Positions 28,950-40,448 of a stretch of 64,000 nt of DNA are shown here, piece after piece; the first letter of the stretch is position 1; each line of letters starts with the position of its first letter. This DNA comes from Paracoccaceae bacterium (lineage in GTDB: Bacteria > Pseudomonadota > Alphaproteobacteria > Rhodobacterales > Rhodobacteraceae): the NCBI GenBank assembly GCA_002709405.1, contig PAQV01000051.1:26624-90623 (forward strand). Reading direction: 5' to 3'. Below the pieces are notes generated by a model. The model did not search any database, was not told where the DNA came from, and was given only the letters and a program-made list of their open reading frames with translations. A program made the position numbers and the translations under genes.

Positions 28950-30309
28950 TCAGACCCTGCGGGTCTGCCCGTCCCAATGCGGGGCCCGCAGGGCGACCTT
29001 GTCGATCTTGCCCAGGGCGGTCATCGGCAGGCGGTCCACCAGGTGGAAGGCCTTCGGAGCATGCACCGGGCCCTTGCTGGCCCGCACGTGGTCGCGCATC
29101 TCGGCCGTGTCGGGCCGTGCGCCGTCGTGGGGGACGACATAGGCCACCACCGCCTCGCCCACTTGTCGTCCGGGATCCCGATCACCGCGGCCATCGCCAC
29201 CATGTCATGCGAGGCCAGCACGTCCTCGACCTCTTTCGGGTAGACGTTGAACCCGCCGGACACGATCTTGTCCTTCAGCCGGTCCTCGATGGTCAGCCGC
29301 CCCTCGGCATCCGCGATGGCGATGTCCCCGGTGTGCAGCCAGTCCCCGCCCATGGCCTTGGATGTCGCCTTCGGGCGTCAGAAGCCGCACCATGGCGGTC
29401 GAAACCGGGTGTCCGCAGGCCGCCAGCAGGTCGGGACGGTCCGGATCGTGGTCTCCCCGGGGCAGCACGGCGATCGGGTAACATTCCGTCTGGCCATACA
29501 GCCGGGCAAAGACGGGACCCAGCGTGGCGATCCAATGCGCCAGGCGCGCCGGGGCCATCGAGGCCATCGGGGCCGCGCCGTAAAGCAGCAGCTCCAGTGA
29601 GGCCAAGTCGTGGTCCGCGATGTCGGGATGATCGAGCAAGGCGTAGATCATCGTCGGCACCAGAAGCCTCATGTTGATCCGCGCGCGGGCAATGGTCGGC
29701 AGGACCTTCCCCGCCCCGAAGCCGCGCATCAGGTAGACCGGGCCGCCGCGCAGCAGGACCGGCACGATCTTGGTGCCACCAACATGGCTGATCGGCGCCA
29801 CGGCAAGGTCGCCCGGCGTGTCGGGCAGGTCGAGCGGAGGACCCGAATGCGCCCCGGCCAGCCGGACAAGGTCCGTCTCGCCGCCATCGCCCAGCGTCAG
29901 GTGCAAGGGCTCGGGACATTCCCCGGCCAGATCCGCCGCCCCGGCCTCATGGTCCAGGCCATCCACGATGACTGCGCGGGGCGTCAGTTCCGCGATCTGC
30001 GCGGCCTGGTCCGGGCGCGTGCCCAGCGGGTGCAGGTTGCTGACACCGGCCCCAAGGGATTGCGCCGCGATGACCGCGCACCAGTACACGGCCCGGTTCG
30101 ACGCCAGGATGGCGACGCAATCGCCCGCACGGATCCCACGCTACTGGAGCACGGCCTGCATCCCGTCGATCAGCCGGGGCGGCCTCGGCGCAGGTCATCC
30201 GGCTCTCGGGCCAGACAAAGGCCGCGCGGTGTGGATGCCGGGCCAGGGCCCTGAGAGCCAGCGCCGCATCGGTCGGGCCGCTACGGGCCGTCCACGGATC
30301 CTCTGTCAT
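28950..30309 (-). pseudogene. AMP-dependent acyl-CoA ligase, multiply frameshifted
   Basis: Consecutive ligase segments lie in different frames: MTEDPWTARSG... (from 30309), LLVPTMIYALLDHPD...YGQTECYPIA (29205-30089), HTGDIAIADAEGRLTIEDRLKDKIVSGGFNVYPKEVED (29021-29353), HLVDRLPMTALGKIDKVALR (28950-29162). Confidence 0.85.
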
Positions 30310-30482
30310 GTCCGGTCGCCTCCCCCAGATAGCCATGTGCCAGCCGGCCCACGACACCGGCCAGCGGGCCGCCAGCATGTCCCTGAGCACCGAAGGCCGT
30401 TCTGGCCCTTGGTTTGACCCGTGGCTTGGCCTTGGGCTTGATCCTGGGCTTGACCCATATCCATCTGTCCCCGGAACCACCC

Positions 30483-31616
30483 TTAGGCGGTCAGCCCCCG
30501 GGCAATCACGATGCGCTGCACATCGCTGGTGCCTTCGTATATCTGGCAGACCCGGACATCGCGATAGATCCGCTCGACCGGAAAATCGCGGGTATAGCCA
30601 TAGCCGCCAAAGGTCTGGATGGCGTCCGAACAGACCCGTTCCGCCATTTCCGAGGCAAAGAGCTTGGCCATGGACGCGGCCTGCAGCGCCGGTTCGCCCG
30701 CGTCGCGCAGCGCGGCGGCATGCAGCACCAGCTGGCGCGCGGCCTCGATCCGGGTGGCCATGTCGGCGAGGCGAAAGGCCACCGCCTGGTGCTCGATCAG
30801 CTTGCGCCCCATGCTTTCGCGCTCGCCGGCATAGGCAATCGCCGCCTCCATCGCCGCGCGCGCCATGCCCACCGATTGCGAGGCGATGCCGATCCGCCCG
30901 CCTTCAAGGTTGGCCAGCGCGATGCGATAGCCCTGACCTTCCTCGCCCAGGATGTTCTCGGCCGGGATCTCGCAGCCCTCGAACACGATCTGCGCCGTGT
31001 CGGACAGGGTCTGGCCCAGCTTGTCCTCGATCGAGGCGACCCGGTAGCCCGGCGTTGCCGTCGGGACGATGAAGGCAGAAATGCCCTTCTTGCCCGCGTC
31101 CGGATCGGTCACCGCAAAGACGATGGCCGTGTCGCCGTTCTGCCCGTTGGTGATGAACTGCTTCACCCCGTCCAGCACCCAGCCCGCATTGGTCCGCCGG
31201 GCCCGCGTCTTCAGCGCAGAGGCGTCCGACCCGGCGTGCGGTTCGGTCAGGCAAAAGGCCCCAAGCGCCTCGCCCCGGGCCATCGGCCGCAGGAAGGCCT
31301 GCTTCTGCTCCTCGGTGCCGAACTTCAGGATCGGCGCGCAGCCCACCGAGTTATGGACCGACATGATCGTCGAAACGGCCCCGTTGCCGACCGCGATTTC
31401 TTCGAGCGCGACCGCATAGGCCACGTTGTCGACGTCGGCTCCGTCGTAGTCTTCGGGCACCAGCATGCCCAACATGCCAAGCGCGCCCATCTCGGCGATC
31501 TCGTCCTTGGGGAAATGCTTGGTACGGTCCCATTCGGCGGAATTCGGGGCCAGCCGGTCGGCCGCGAAACGGCGCGCCATGTCCCGGATCATGGTCTGGT
31601 CTTCGGTCAGTCTCAT
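30483..31616 (-). CDS. Acyl-CoA dehydrogenase
   Basis: [21 protein letters not shown]-terminal [40 protein letters not shown]. Confidence 0.95.
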   Translation of the reverse strand: MRLTEDQTMIRDMARRFAADRLAPNSAEWDRTKHFPKDEIAEMGALGMLGMLVPEDYDGADVDNVAYAVALEEIAVGNGAVSTIMSVHNSVGCAPILKFGTEEQKQAFLRPMARGEALGAFCLTEPHAGSDASALKTRARRTNAGWVLDGVKQFITNGQNGDTAIVFAVTDPDAGKKGISAFIVPTATPGYRVASIEDKLGQTLSDTAQIVFEGCEIPAENILGEEGQGYRIALANLEGGRIGIASQSVGMARAAMEAAIAYAGERESMGRKLIEHQAVAFRLADMATRIEAARQLVLHAAALRDAGEPALQAASMAKLFASEMAERVCSDAIQTFGGYGYTRDFPVERIYRDVRVCQIYEGTSDVQRIVIARGLTA

Positions 31617-31747
31617 TACGATGGTCCTACAGCTTTTCGACGGCAATGGCGTCCGCGACAGGGATCCCGGACACGGTGCCCCGGACCCCGCCCATCGGGG
31701 CCCGGGCCATGCCTGCCTTCACAAGAGGATCCATTTTGGCGCCCTTT

Positions 31748-33885
<2,138 letters not shown>

Positions 33886-33891
33886 AGTCTG

Positions 33892-34674
33892 TTATCCCTT
33901 CTGGAAATCCGGTTTGCGGCGGTCCAGGAAAGCCTGGACGCCCTCGCGCCCCTCGGGGCCTTCGCCCGCCGCAACGATGCTTTGAAGTTCACGGTCCATC
34001 TGCGCGACGAAGCCTTCGGTCATGCCCGTCTGCATCAGCCAGCGGGCCCTGCCCATCGCCCCCACGGCGCGGTCGGCCAGGCTGGCGGCCAGTGTGTCAC
34101 CCTCGGCGATGAGGCCGTCGGGCGGCGCGATCCGCGTGGCCAGGCCGATGGCAACGGCGTCCTCGGCGCTCACGCAGCGGTTCGACAAAATGATGTCCTG
34201 CGCCTGCCGCAACCCGACAAGGCGGGGCAGCATCCAGGACATGCCACCATCCGGGGTCAGGCCGATGCCGCCATAGGCCGCGGTGAAATTGGCCTCAGGC
34301 GCGGCCAGGACGAAATCTCCGCTGATCGCCAGGCTCATGCCAGCACCGGCGGCGGGGCCGTTGACCAGCGTGACCAGCGGTTTCTTCATCGCCGCGAACT
34401 GGGCCAGCGCCTGGTGCAGCGTTCCGGCCAGCTTGGCCAGGAAGGCACCGATGGCATCCCCGTTCCGGGCAAAATCGCCAACATCGCCGCCGACGCAGAA
34501 CATCCGCCCGGCCCCGGTCAGGGTCACCACCCGCACCTCGGGATCATTGGCGACCGCCAGCGCGGCCTCCAGCAGCGCATCGGCCATCGGCTGGTTGAAG
34601 GCATTGCCCGCGTCCGGCCGATTGAGGGTCAGGCGGGCGACGGGGCCCGCGCGGTCGATCAGGACTTCGGTCAT
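33892..34674 (-). CDS. Enoyl-CoA hydratase/isomerase family
   Basis: VTLVNGPAAGAGMSLAISGDFVLAAPEANFTAAYGGIGLTPDGGMSWMLPRLVG. Confidence 0.93.
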   Translation of the reverse strand: MTEVLIDRAGPVARLTLNRPDAGNAFNQPMADALLEAALAVANDPEVRVVTLTGAGRMFCVGGDVGDFARNGDAIGAFLAKLAGTLHQALAQFAAMKKPLVTLVNGPAAGAGMSLAISGDFVLAAPEANFTAAYGGIGLTPDGGMSWMLPRLVGLRQAQDIILSNRCVSAEDAVAIGLATRIAPPDGLIAEGDTLAASLADRAVGAMGRARWLMQTGMTEGFVAQMDRELQSIVAAGEGPEGREGVQAFLDRRKPDFQKG

Positions 34675-35741
34675 CGGCAGGCCTCCATCGCATCGACGGC
34701 GAGGTCGACAAGCCGCGGATAGGCCGCCACGCGCTCCGCCGCATGGGCCGAGGCCGCCTGCCCCCGTGCCACCCGCCCCTTGATCCCGTGAAAGATCGCC
34801 GCCAGCCGGAAGAAGTTGAACGCAATGTAGAAATCGTAGTTCGGGATGTCGTCGCGCCCGGTGTTGGCGCAATATTCGGCGACGTATTCAGCCTCGGTCG
34901 GCAGCGAGAGCGTCACCGGATCCACGTCGCCGATCCCGGCCACGATATCGGGCGGCATCCGGTACATGATCGCGTGATAGGCAAAGTCGGCCAGCGGGTG
35001 GCCCAGGGTCGACAGCTCCCAGTCCAGCACCGCCAGGATGCGCGGTTCGGTGGGGTGGAAGATCATGTTGTCACAGCGAAAATCGCCATGGACGATGGTG
35101 CTTTCGTCACCGTCGGGAATGGCGGTCGGCAGCCACGCGATCAGCCGGTCCATGCCCGCGTCGCGGCCCGCGTCCTCGTCCGCCAGGTAGCTTTTGCTCC
35201 AGCGTCCGATCTGGCGTTCGAAGTAATTGCCGCGCCGGCCGTAATCGCCCAGCCCGACCGCTTCGGGATCAAAGCCGTGCAGCTGCGCCAGCACCCGGTT
35301 CATCTCGGAATAATAGGCCCACCGGTCGGGGGCCGGCACCTCGCGGAAGCCCGCGTCCCAGAAGATCCGGCCGTCGACCATGTCCATCACGAAGAACATG
35401 GACCCAACGATGCTGTCATCCGTGCACAGGCCATGGACCCGCGCGACCGGGAAGCCTTGGCGATGAAGCGCGCCCAGAACGCGTGCCTCGCGATCCACGG
35501 CATGAGCGCCCTTGGCCAGTTGCCCCGGCGGCTTGCGGCGCAGCACGTAATCGCCGCTTTTGGCCACCAGCTTGAAGGTCGGGTTGGATTGGCCGCCCTT
35601 GAACTGAAAAAGCTCCACCGGCCCTTCGAAGCCGTCGACATTGGCCCGCAGCCAGCCGGTCAGGGCCTCCATGTCAAAGCCGAACCCCTCGCGGACCGGG
35701 ACCACGCCGGCATTGGCCTCGGCGCTCAGCGCGTCACTCAT
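34671..35741 (-). CDS. APH-type phosphotransferase family protein (ACAD10/11 kinase-domain / LvaA-like)
   Basis: FKGGQSNPTFKLVAKSGDYVLRRKPPGQLAKGAHAVDREARVL; TIVHGDFRCDNMIFHPTEPRILAVLDWELSTLGHPLADFAY. Confidence 0.9.
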   Translation of the reverse strand: MSDALSAEANAGVVPVREGFGFDMEALTGWLRANVDGFEGPVELFQFKGGQSNPTFKLVAKSGDYVLRRKPPGQLAKGAHAVDREARVLGALHRQGFPVARVHGLCTDDSIVGSMFFVMDMVDGRIFWDAGFREVPAPDRWAYYSEMNRVLAQLHGFDPEAVGLGDYGRRGNYFERQIGRWSKSYLADEDAGRDAGMDRLIAWLPTAIPDGDESTIVHGDFRCDNMIFHPTEPRILAVLDWELSTLGHPLADFAYHAIMYRMPPDIVAGIGDVDPVTLSLPTEAEYVAEYCANTGRDDIPNYDFYIAFNFFRLAAIFHGIKGRVARGQAASAHAAERVAAYPRLVDLAVDAMEACR

Positions 35742-36928
35742 GCCTCGTTCGCCTTCTTCCAGTCGCGCTTGATCTTCTTGGCCAGGGACCATTTGTGGAC
35801 CTCGGTCGGACCGTCGTAGATGCGGAAGGCGCGGATCTCGCGGAAGACCTGTTCGACGATCGTATCCGCCGTCACGCCCTGCCCGCCCATGACCTGCACG
35901 CAGCGATCGGCCACACGCATCAGCGCCTCGGACACGGCGACCTTCGCCATGGAGCTTTCGACCGTGCCCAGCACGCCGGTGTCCAGCACGTCGGCACACC
36001 AGTAGACCATCAGCTCGGCCTGTTTCAGGTCGATCAGGTTGTCGGCCAGCATGAAGCCCACGCCCTCGTGATCGACCAGCGGCTTACCGAAGGCCATGCG
36101 GCGGTTGGCATAATCCGACGCTATTTCGTGCGCGCGGATGCAGGCGCCCAGCCAGCGCATGCAATGGGTCAGCCGCGCGGGCGACAGGCGGACCTGCGCA
36201 TAACGGAAGCCCTCGCCGCTTTCGCCCAGCATCTGCGTTGCAGGAACCCGCAGGTTGTCGATGGTCACGACCGCATGGCCGCCCGGCATCGAGCTGTCGA
36301 GCGTGTCCATCACCCGCTCGATCCGGATCGCCGGGTCGGGCAGATCGACCATGAACATGCAGGCGCCATCGCCGGACTTGGCCATGACGATGCCCAGCCC
36401 GGCCCCGTCGGCCCCGGTGATATAGGTCTTGCGCCCGTTGATGACCCAGTGATTGCCGTCCGGCTGGCAGGTGGTCATCATCATCGACGGGTCCGACCCG
36501 GCCCCGCCATCCGCGGCCGGTTCGGTCATGAAGAAGGCCGAGCGCATGTCGCCCCGGACCATCGGCTCCAGGAACTGCTTCTTCAGCTCGGGCGAGCCGA
36601 CCTTGCCCAGCAGGTACATGTTGCCCTCGTCCGGCGCAGCCACGTGACAGGCCAAAGGCCCAAGCGGCGACAGGCCCGACCGGATCAGGACACAGGCGGT
36701 TTCGCGGTGGCTCAGGTGCGTGTCGTCGTCAAGGATGTGCGGCGTCAACACCCCGTGCCGGCGGGCCAGGTCCTTGAGCTCGACGGACAGCTCTTCCAGC
36801 GGTCCGTGCGGCGTGCGGCGGGGGTCCTTCTCGAAGGGCACGACGACATCACGGACAAAGGTTTCGACCCGGTCCGCGATCGCCAGCGCCCGGTCGGACA
36901 TGCCGGAATTGGTCAGCGCAAAGGTCAT
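35738..36928 (-). CDS. Acyl-CoA dehydrogenase (ACAD10/11 C-domain / LvaC-like)
   Basis: FFMTEPAADGGAGSDPSMMMTT, VINGRKTYITGADGAG; 4-bp overlap with APH kinase gene. Confidence 0.92.
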   Translation of the reverse strand: MTFALTNSGMSDRALAIADRVETFVRDVVVPFEKDPRRTPHGPLEELSVELKDLARRHGVLTPHILDDDTHLSHRETACVLIRSGLSPLGPLACHVAAPDEGNMYLLGKVGSPELKKQFLEPMVRGDMRSAFFMTEPAADGGAGSDPSMMMTTCQPDGNHWVINGRKTYITGADGAGLGIVMAKSGDGACMFMVDLPDPAIRIERVMDTLDSSMPGGHAVVTIDNLRVPATQMLGESGEGFRYAQVRLSPARLTHCMRWLGACIRAHEIASDYANRRMAFGKPLVDHEGVGFMLADNLIDLKQAELMVYWCADVLDTGVLGTVESSMAKVAVSEALMRVADRCVQVMGGQGVTADTIVEQVFREIRAFRIYDGPTEVHKWSLAKKIKRDWKKANEA

Positions 36929-37686
36929 TTCGGAGCCATGCGGATCGCGCCGTCCAGGCGGATCGTCTCGCCGTTCAGCATCGGGTTGTCGACGATGGCC
37001 GCCACCATCCGGGCATATTCCGACGGATCGCCAAGGCGCGGCGGGAACGGCACCTGGCGGCCCAGGCTGTCCTGCGCCTCCTGCGGGAGGGTGGCCATCA
37101 GGGGCGTCAGGAAGAGGCCCGGCGCAATGGTCATCACGCGGATGCCGTAGCGGGCGAATTCCCGGGCCACGGGCAGCGTCATGCCGACGATGCCCCCCTT
37201 TGACGCCGCATAGGCCGCCTGCCCGATCTGCCCGTCGAAGGCCGCGACCGAGGCGGTGTTGATGATCACGCCCCGTTCCTCGCCCAGGGGCTCTGCCGTA
37301 TGCAGGGCGGCGGCGAATTTCGACAGCACGTTGAAGGTGCCGAAGAGGTTCACGTTCACGAGCGAAGTGAACTCCGGCAGCGGGATCGGGTTGCCCTCGC
37401 GGTCGATCACCTTCTTCGGCGGCCCGATGCCCGCGCAATTCACCAGGATGCGCGCCTTGCCATGCAGGCCCTCGGCCTTGGCAATCGCCGCCTCGACCTC
37501 GCCTTCATCCGTCACGTTGACCTTGATGAACGCGCCGCCGACCTCGGCCGCCTTGGCCTCTCCCAGCTCGGCATTCAGGTCGAAAATCGTGACCTTCGCG
37601 CCGGCCTGTGCCAGCAGGTCCACCGTTGCGCCACCCAGTCCCGAGGCACCGCCCGTGACGATGGCCGCCTGTCCGTCGATCTTCAT
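36925..37686 (-). CDS. SDR family oxidoreductase (HSD17B10-like 3-hydroxyacyl-CoA dehydrogenase)
   Basis: AAIVTGGASGLGGATVDLLAQAGAKVTIFDLN; NTASVAAFDGQIGQAAYAASKGGIVGMTLPVAREFARYGIRVMTIAPG. Confidence 0.93.
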   Translation of the reverse strand: MKIDGQAAIVTGGASGLGGATVDLLAQAGAKVTIFDLNAELGEAKAAEVGGAFIKVNVTDEGEVEAAIAKAEGLHGKARILVNCAGIGPPKKVIDREGNPIPLPEFTSLVNVNLFGTFNVLSKFAAALHTAEPLGEERGVIINTASVAAFDGQIGQAAYAASKGGIVGMTLPVAREFARYGIRVMTIAPGLFLTPLMATLPQEAQDSLGRQVPFPPRLGDPSEYARMVAAIVDNPMLNGETIRLDGAIRMAPK

Positions 37687-37708
37687 GTCTGTCTTCCTTT
37701 CGGTCCTG

Positions 37709-39253
37709 TCAGGCTGCCGTGGACTTGGCGGGCCAGTATTCATCCTTGAGCTTGCGCTTGATCAGCTTGCCGGTCGGCGTGCGCGGCAGTGCCTCGCGGA
37801 ACTCGACGCTTTTCGGAGCCTTGATCCGGGACAGCCGTGCCCGGCACCACGCGATCAGCTCCTGGGCCTTGGCCTCTGATGGGTCTACCCCCGGTTCCAG
37901 CTGGACGATGGCCTTCACCTGTTCGCCCATCTCGGCACAGGGCACACCGAAGACGGCCACGTCATGCACGTCGGGATGGCCGATCAGCATGTCCTCGGTT
38001 TCCTGCGGATAGATGTTCACGCCGCCGGAAATGATCGTGTAGGACGCCCGGTCGGTCAGGAACAGGAAGCCCTCCTCGTTCACGTAGCCGACGTCGCCGA
38101 TGGTTGAACATCCCGGACGCAGGTAGGCCCGGGCGGTCTTTTCCGGGTCGTGGCGATACTGGAACTCGACGCCGCTGTCGAAATAGACATGGCCGATCTC
38201 GCCCACGGGCAGTTCGTTGCCGTCGTCGTCGGTGACCACGATGTCGCCGATCATCGACTTGCCCACGGTGCCCGGGTACCTGACCCAATCCTCGGACGTC
38301 GTGACCGTGACCCCGTTGGCTTCGGATCCGGCGTAGTACTCGATCAGGATCGGGCCCCACCAGTCGATCATCGCCGCCTTGACGTCCTTGGGACAGGGCG
38401 CGGCGGCGTGGAAGGCGACCTTCAGCCCAGACATGTCATGGCGCGCCCGCACGTCATCGGGCAGCTTCAGCATGCGCACGAACATCGTCGGCACGGCCTG
38501 GGTATGGGTGACGGCATGGGCCTCGATCAGGCGCAGCATGTCCTCGGTGTCGAAGCGTTCCATGATGATCGCCGTGCCGCCCAGCATCACCGCCATCATC
38601 GAGGTGCGCAGGGGGGCCGCGTGATACAGCGGCGCCGGAGACAGGTAGATCGTGTCGCTGTCCATCCCGGCCATGGTTTCGCAGAGCACCGTCATCAGGC
38701 CCGGGATCACCGTATCGACCGGCTGCGGCGTGAAGGAGCGGGTGATGCCCTTAGCGCGCCCCGTCGTGCCCGAAGAATAGAGCAGATCCGCCCCGGCGGC
38801 CTCGTCCGGGATCGGGGTGGCGGGCTGGGCATCTTCGAAGGCCTTCCAGTCGCGCGCGGGCTCGGCGCCCTCTCCGCACATGAAGAACCGGACATCGGGG
38901 CACGCGGCCTGCAGCGCCGGGACGAGGCCCGCATACTTGACCGACACGATGGCCAGCTTGGCGCTGCAGTCGCCGACGATATAGGCGATTTCATCCGCGG
39001 ACAGGTGGTGGCTGATGGCGGTGTAGAACAGGCCGCTGCGTTGCGCGGCCCAGGTCAGCCCGACGAAGTCGAGGCTGTTTTCGAACAACAGCGCGACATG
39101 ATCGCCCTGCCCCAGCCCCAGCTTGCGGAACGCCTGGGCCCCGCGGTTCGACACCGCGTCAAGCTCGGCAAAGGTCAGCGTCTGGCCGCTGCCCGCCATT
39201 CGGTAGGCGATCTTGTCCGGGGTGGTGCGTGCAAATCCAGATGGATGCTTCAT
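37709..39253 (-). CDS. Acyl-CoA synthetase (AMP-forming)
   Basis: LLYSSGTTGRAKGITRS, IEYYAGSEANGVTVTTSEDW, GDVGYVNEEGFLFLTDRASYTIISGGVNIYPQETEDML, LPRTPTGKLIKRKLKD. Confidence 0.95.
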   Translation of the reverse strand: MKHPSGFARTTPDKIAYRMAGSGQTLTFAELDAVSNRGAQAFRKLGLGQGDHVALLFENSLDFVGLTWAAQRSGLFYTAISHHLSADEIAYIVGDCSAKLAIVSVKYAGLVPALQAACPDVRFFMCGEGAEPARDWKAFEDAQPATPIPDEAAGADLLYSSGTTGRAKGITRSFTPQPVDTVIPGLMTVLCETMAGMDSDTIYLSPAPLYHAAPLRTSMMAVMLGGTAIIMERFDTEDMLRLIEAHAVTHTQAVPTMFVRMLKLPDDVRARHDMSGLKVAFHAAAPCPKDVKAAMIDWWGPILIEYYAGSEANGVTVTTSEDWVRYPGTVGKSMIGDIVVTDDDGNELPVGEIGHVYFDSGVEFQYRHDPEKTARAYLRPGCSTIGDVGYVNEEGFLFLTDRASYTIISGGVNIYPQETEDMLIGHPDVHDVAVFGVPCAEMGEQVKAIVQLEPGVDPSEAKAQELIAWCRARLSRIKAPKSVEFREALPRTPTGKLIKRKLKDEYWPAKSTAA

Positions 39254-39289
39254 GGCTTTCCTCCCTGCGCAGCATGGATCCGACGGGCC

Positions 39290-40438
39290 TCAGGCCCGCT
39301 CCCCCAGACCAAGGCTGCGACCGATGATTTCTTTCATGATTTCAGATGTTCCCGCATAGATCCGACTGACCCGGGCGGAGCAGTACATACGGGCAATCTC
39401 GTATTCCTCCATGAAGCCGGCGCCGCCATGCAGCTGGACACAGGTGTCGACCACCTCGCCCTCGACCTCGGAGGTCAGAAGCTTGGCCTGGGCCGCGATT
39501 TCGGCCGTCAGGTTGCCCTCCATATGTTCGGCCGCGCAATGGTCGACAAAGGTCCAGGCCCCGTCCAGCTTGGTCTTCAGCGCCGCCATGGCAAAGCGCG
39601 AGTTCTGGAACTTGCCGATCGGCTGACCGAAGGCCTTGCGCTCGGTGATGTAGTCCAGCGTGATGTCGAAGGCGCGCTGCGCATGGCTGACGAACTGGAC
39701 CGAGCCCATCAGTCGTTCCTCGGCCAGGTTCTTCATCATCATGGCGAACCCACCCCGGGGATCGCCCAGCACGGCCTCCTTCGGCAGCTTGACGTTGTCG
39801 AAGACCAGCTCGGCCGTGTCCTGGGATTTCAGCCCGATCTTTTCCAGCTTGCGCCCCCGGCTGAACCCCGGCGTGCCGTCGGGCACCAGGAACAGGCCGA
39901 TGTCATAGCGTCCCTCGCCCGTACGAGCCGCCACAAGGACCAGCCCCGCCAGAATACCGTTCGAAATGAATGTCTTGGCCCCGTTCAGCAGCCAGTGATC
40001 GCCCTTGTCCTCGGCCCGCGTGCGCACCGCGGCCAGGTCCGATCCGGTGTCGGGTTCGGTCATGGCAATGGCCAGGATCGTGTCGCCCGACACCACGCCG
40101 GGCATGAACCGGGCCTTTTGCGCTTCGGACCCGAAACGGTGCAGGTAGGGCCCGACGATCCGGTTGTGCAGGGGCAGGTAGAACCCGTTCTCGCGCGCCG
40201 AGAGTTCCTCGGACAGGATCATGTCCATGCGGAAATCGTCGAGCCCAAGGCCGCCATAGGCCTCGTCGGCATACATCGCCAGAAAGCCCTGCGCCCCGGC
40301 CGATTTCCAGATCTCGCGCGAGACCATGCCGTCCTTGCGGAATTGCTCGGCGTGGGGATAGACCTCGGCCTCTGCCCATTTGCGGACCGTGTCACGGAAC
40401 ATCGCGTGTTCCTGTTCGAAAATGCGTCTGCGGATCAT
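39290..40438 (-). CDS. Acyl-CoA dehydrogenase
   Basis: AIAMTEPDTGSDLAAVRTRA, LNGAKTFISNGILAG, QLHGGAGFMEEYEIARMYCSARVSRIYAGTSEIMKEIIGR. Confidence 0.95.
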   Translation of the reverse strand: MIRRRIFEQEHAMFRDTVRKWAEAEVYPHAEQFRKDGMVSREIWKSAGAQGFLAMYADEAYGGLGLDDFRMDMILSEELSARENGFYLPLHNRIVGPYLHRFGSEAQKARFMPGVVSGDTILAIAMTEPDTGSDLAAVRTRAEDKGDHWLLNGAKTFISNGILAGLVLVAARTGEGRYDIGLFLVPDGTPGFSRGRKLEKIGLKSQDTAELVFDNVKLPKEAVLGDPRGGFAMMMKNLAEERLMGSVQFVSHAQRAFDITLDYITERKAFGQPIGKFQNSRFAMAALKTKLDGAWTFVDHCAAEHMEGNLTAEIAAQAKLLTSEVEGEVVDTCVQLHGGAGFMEEYEIARMYCSARVSRIYAGTSEIMKEIIGRSLGLGERA

Positions 40439-40448
40439 ATGCCTGCTC

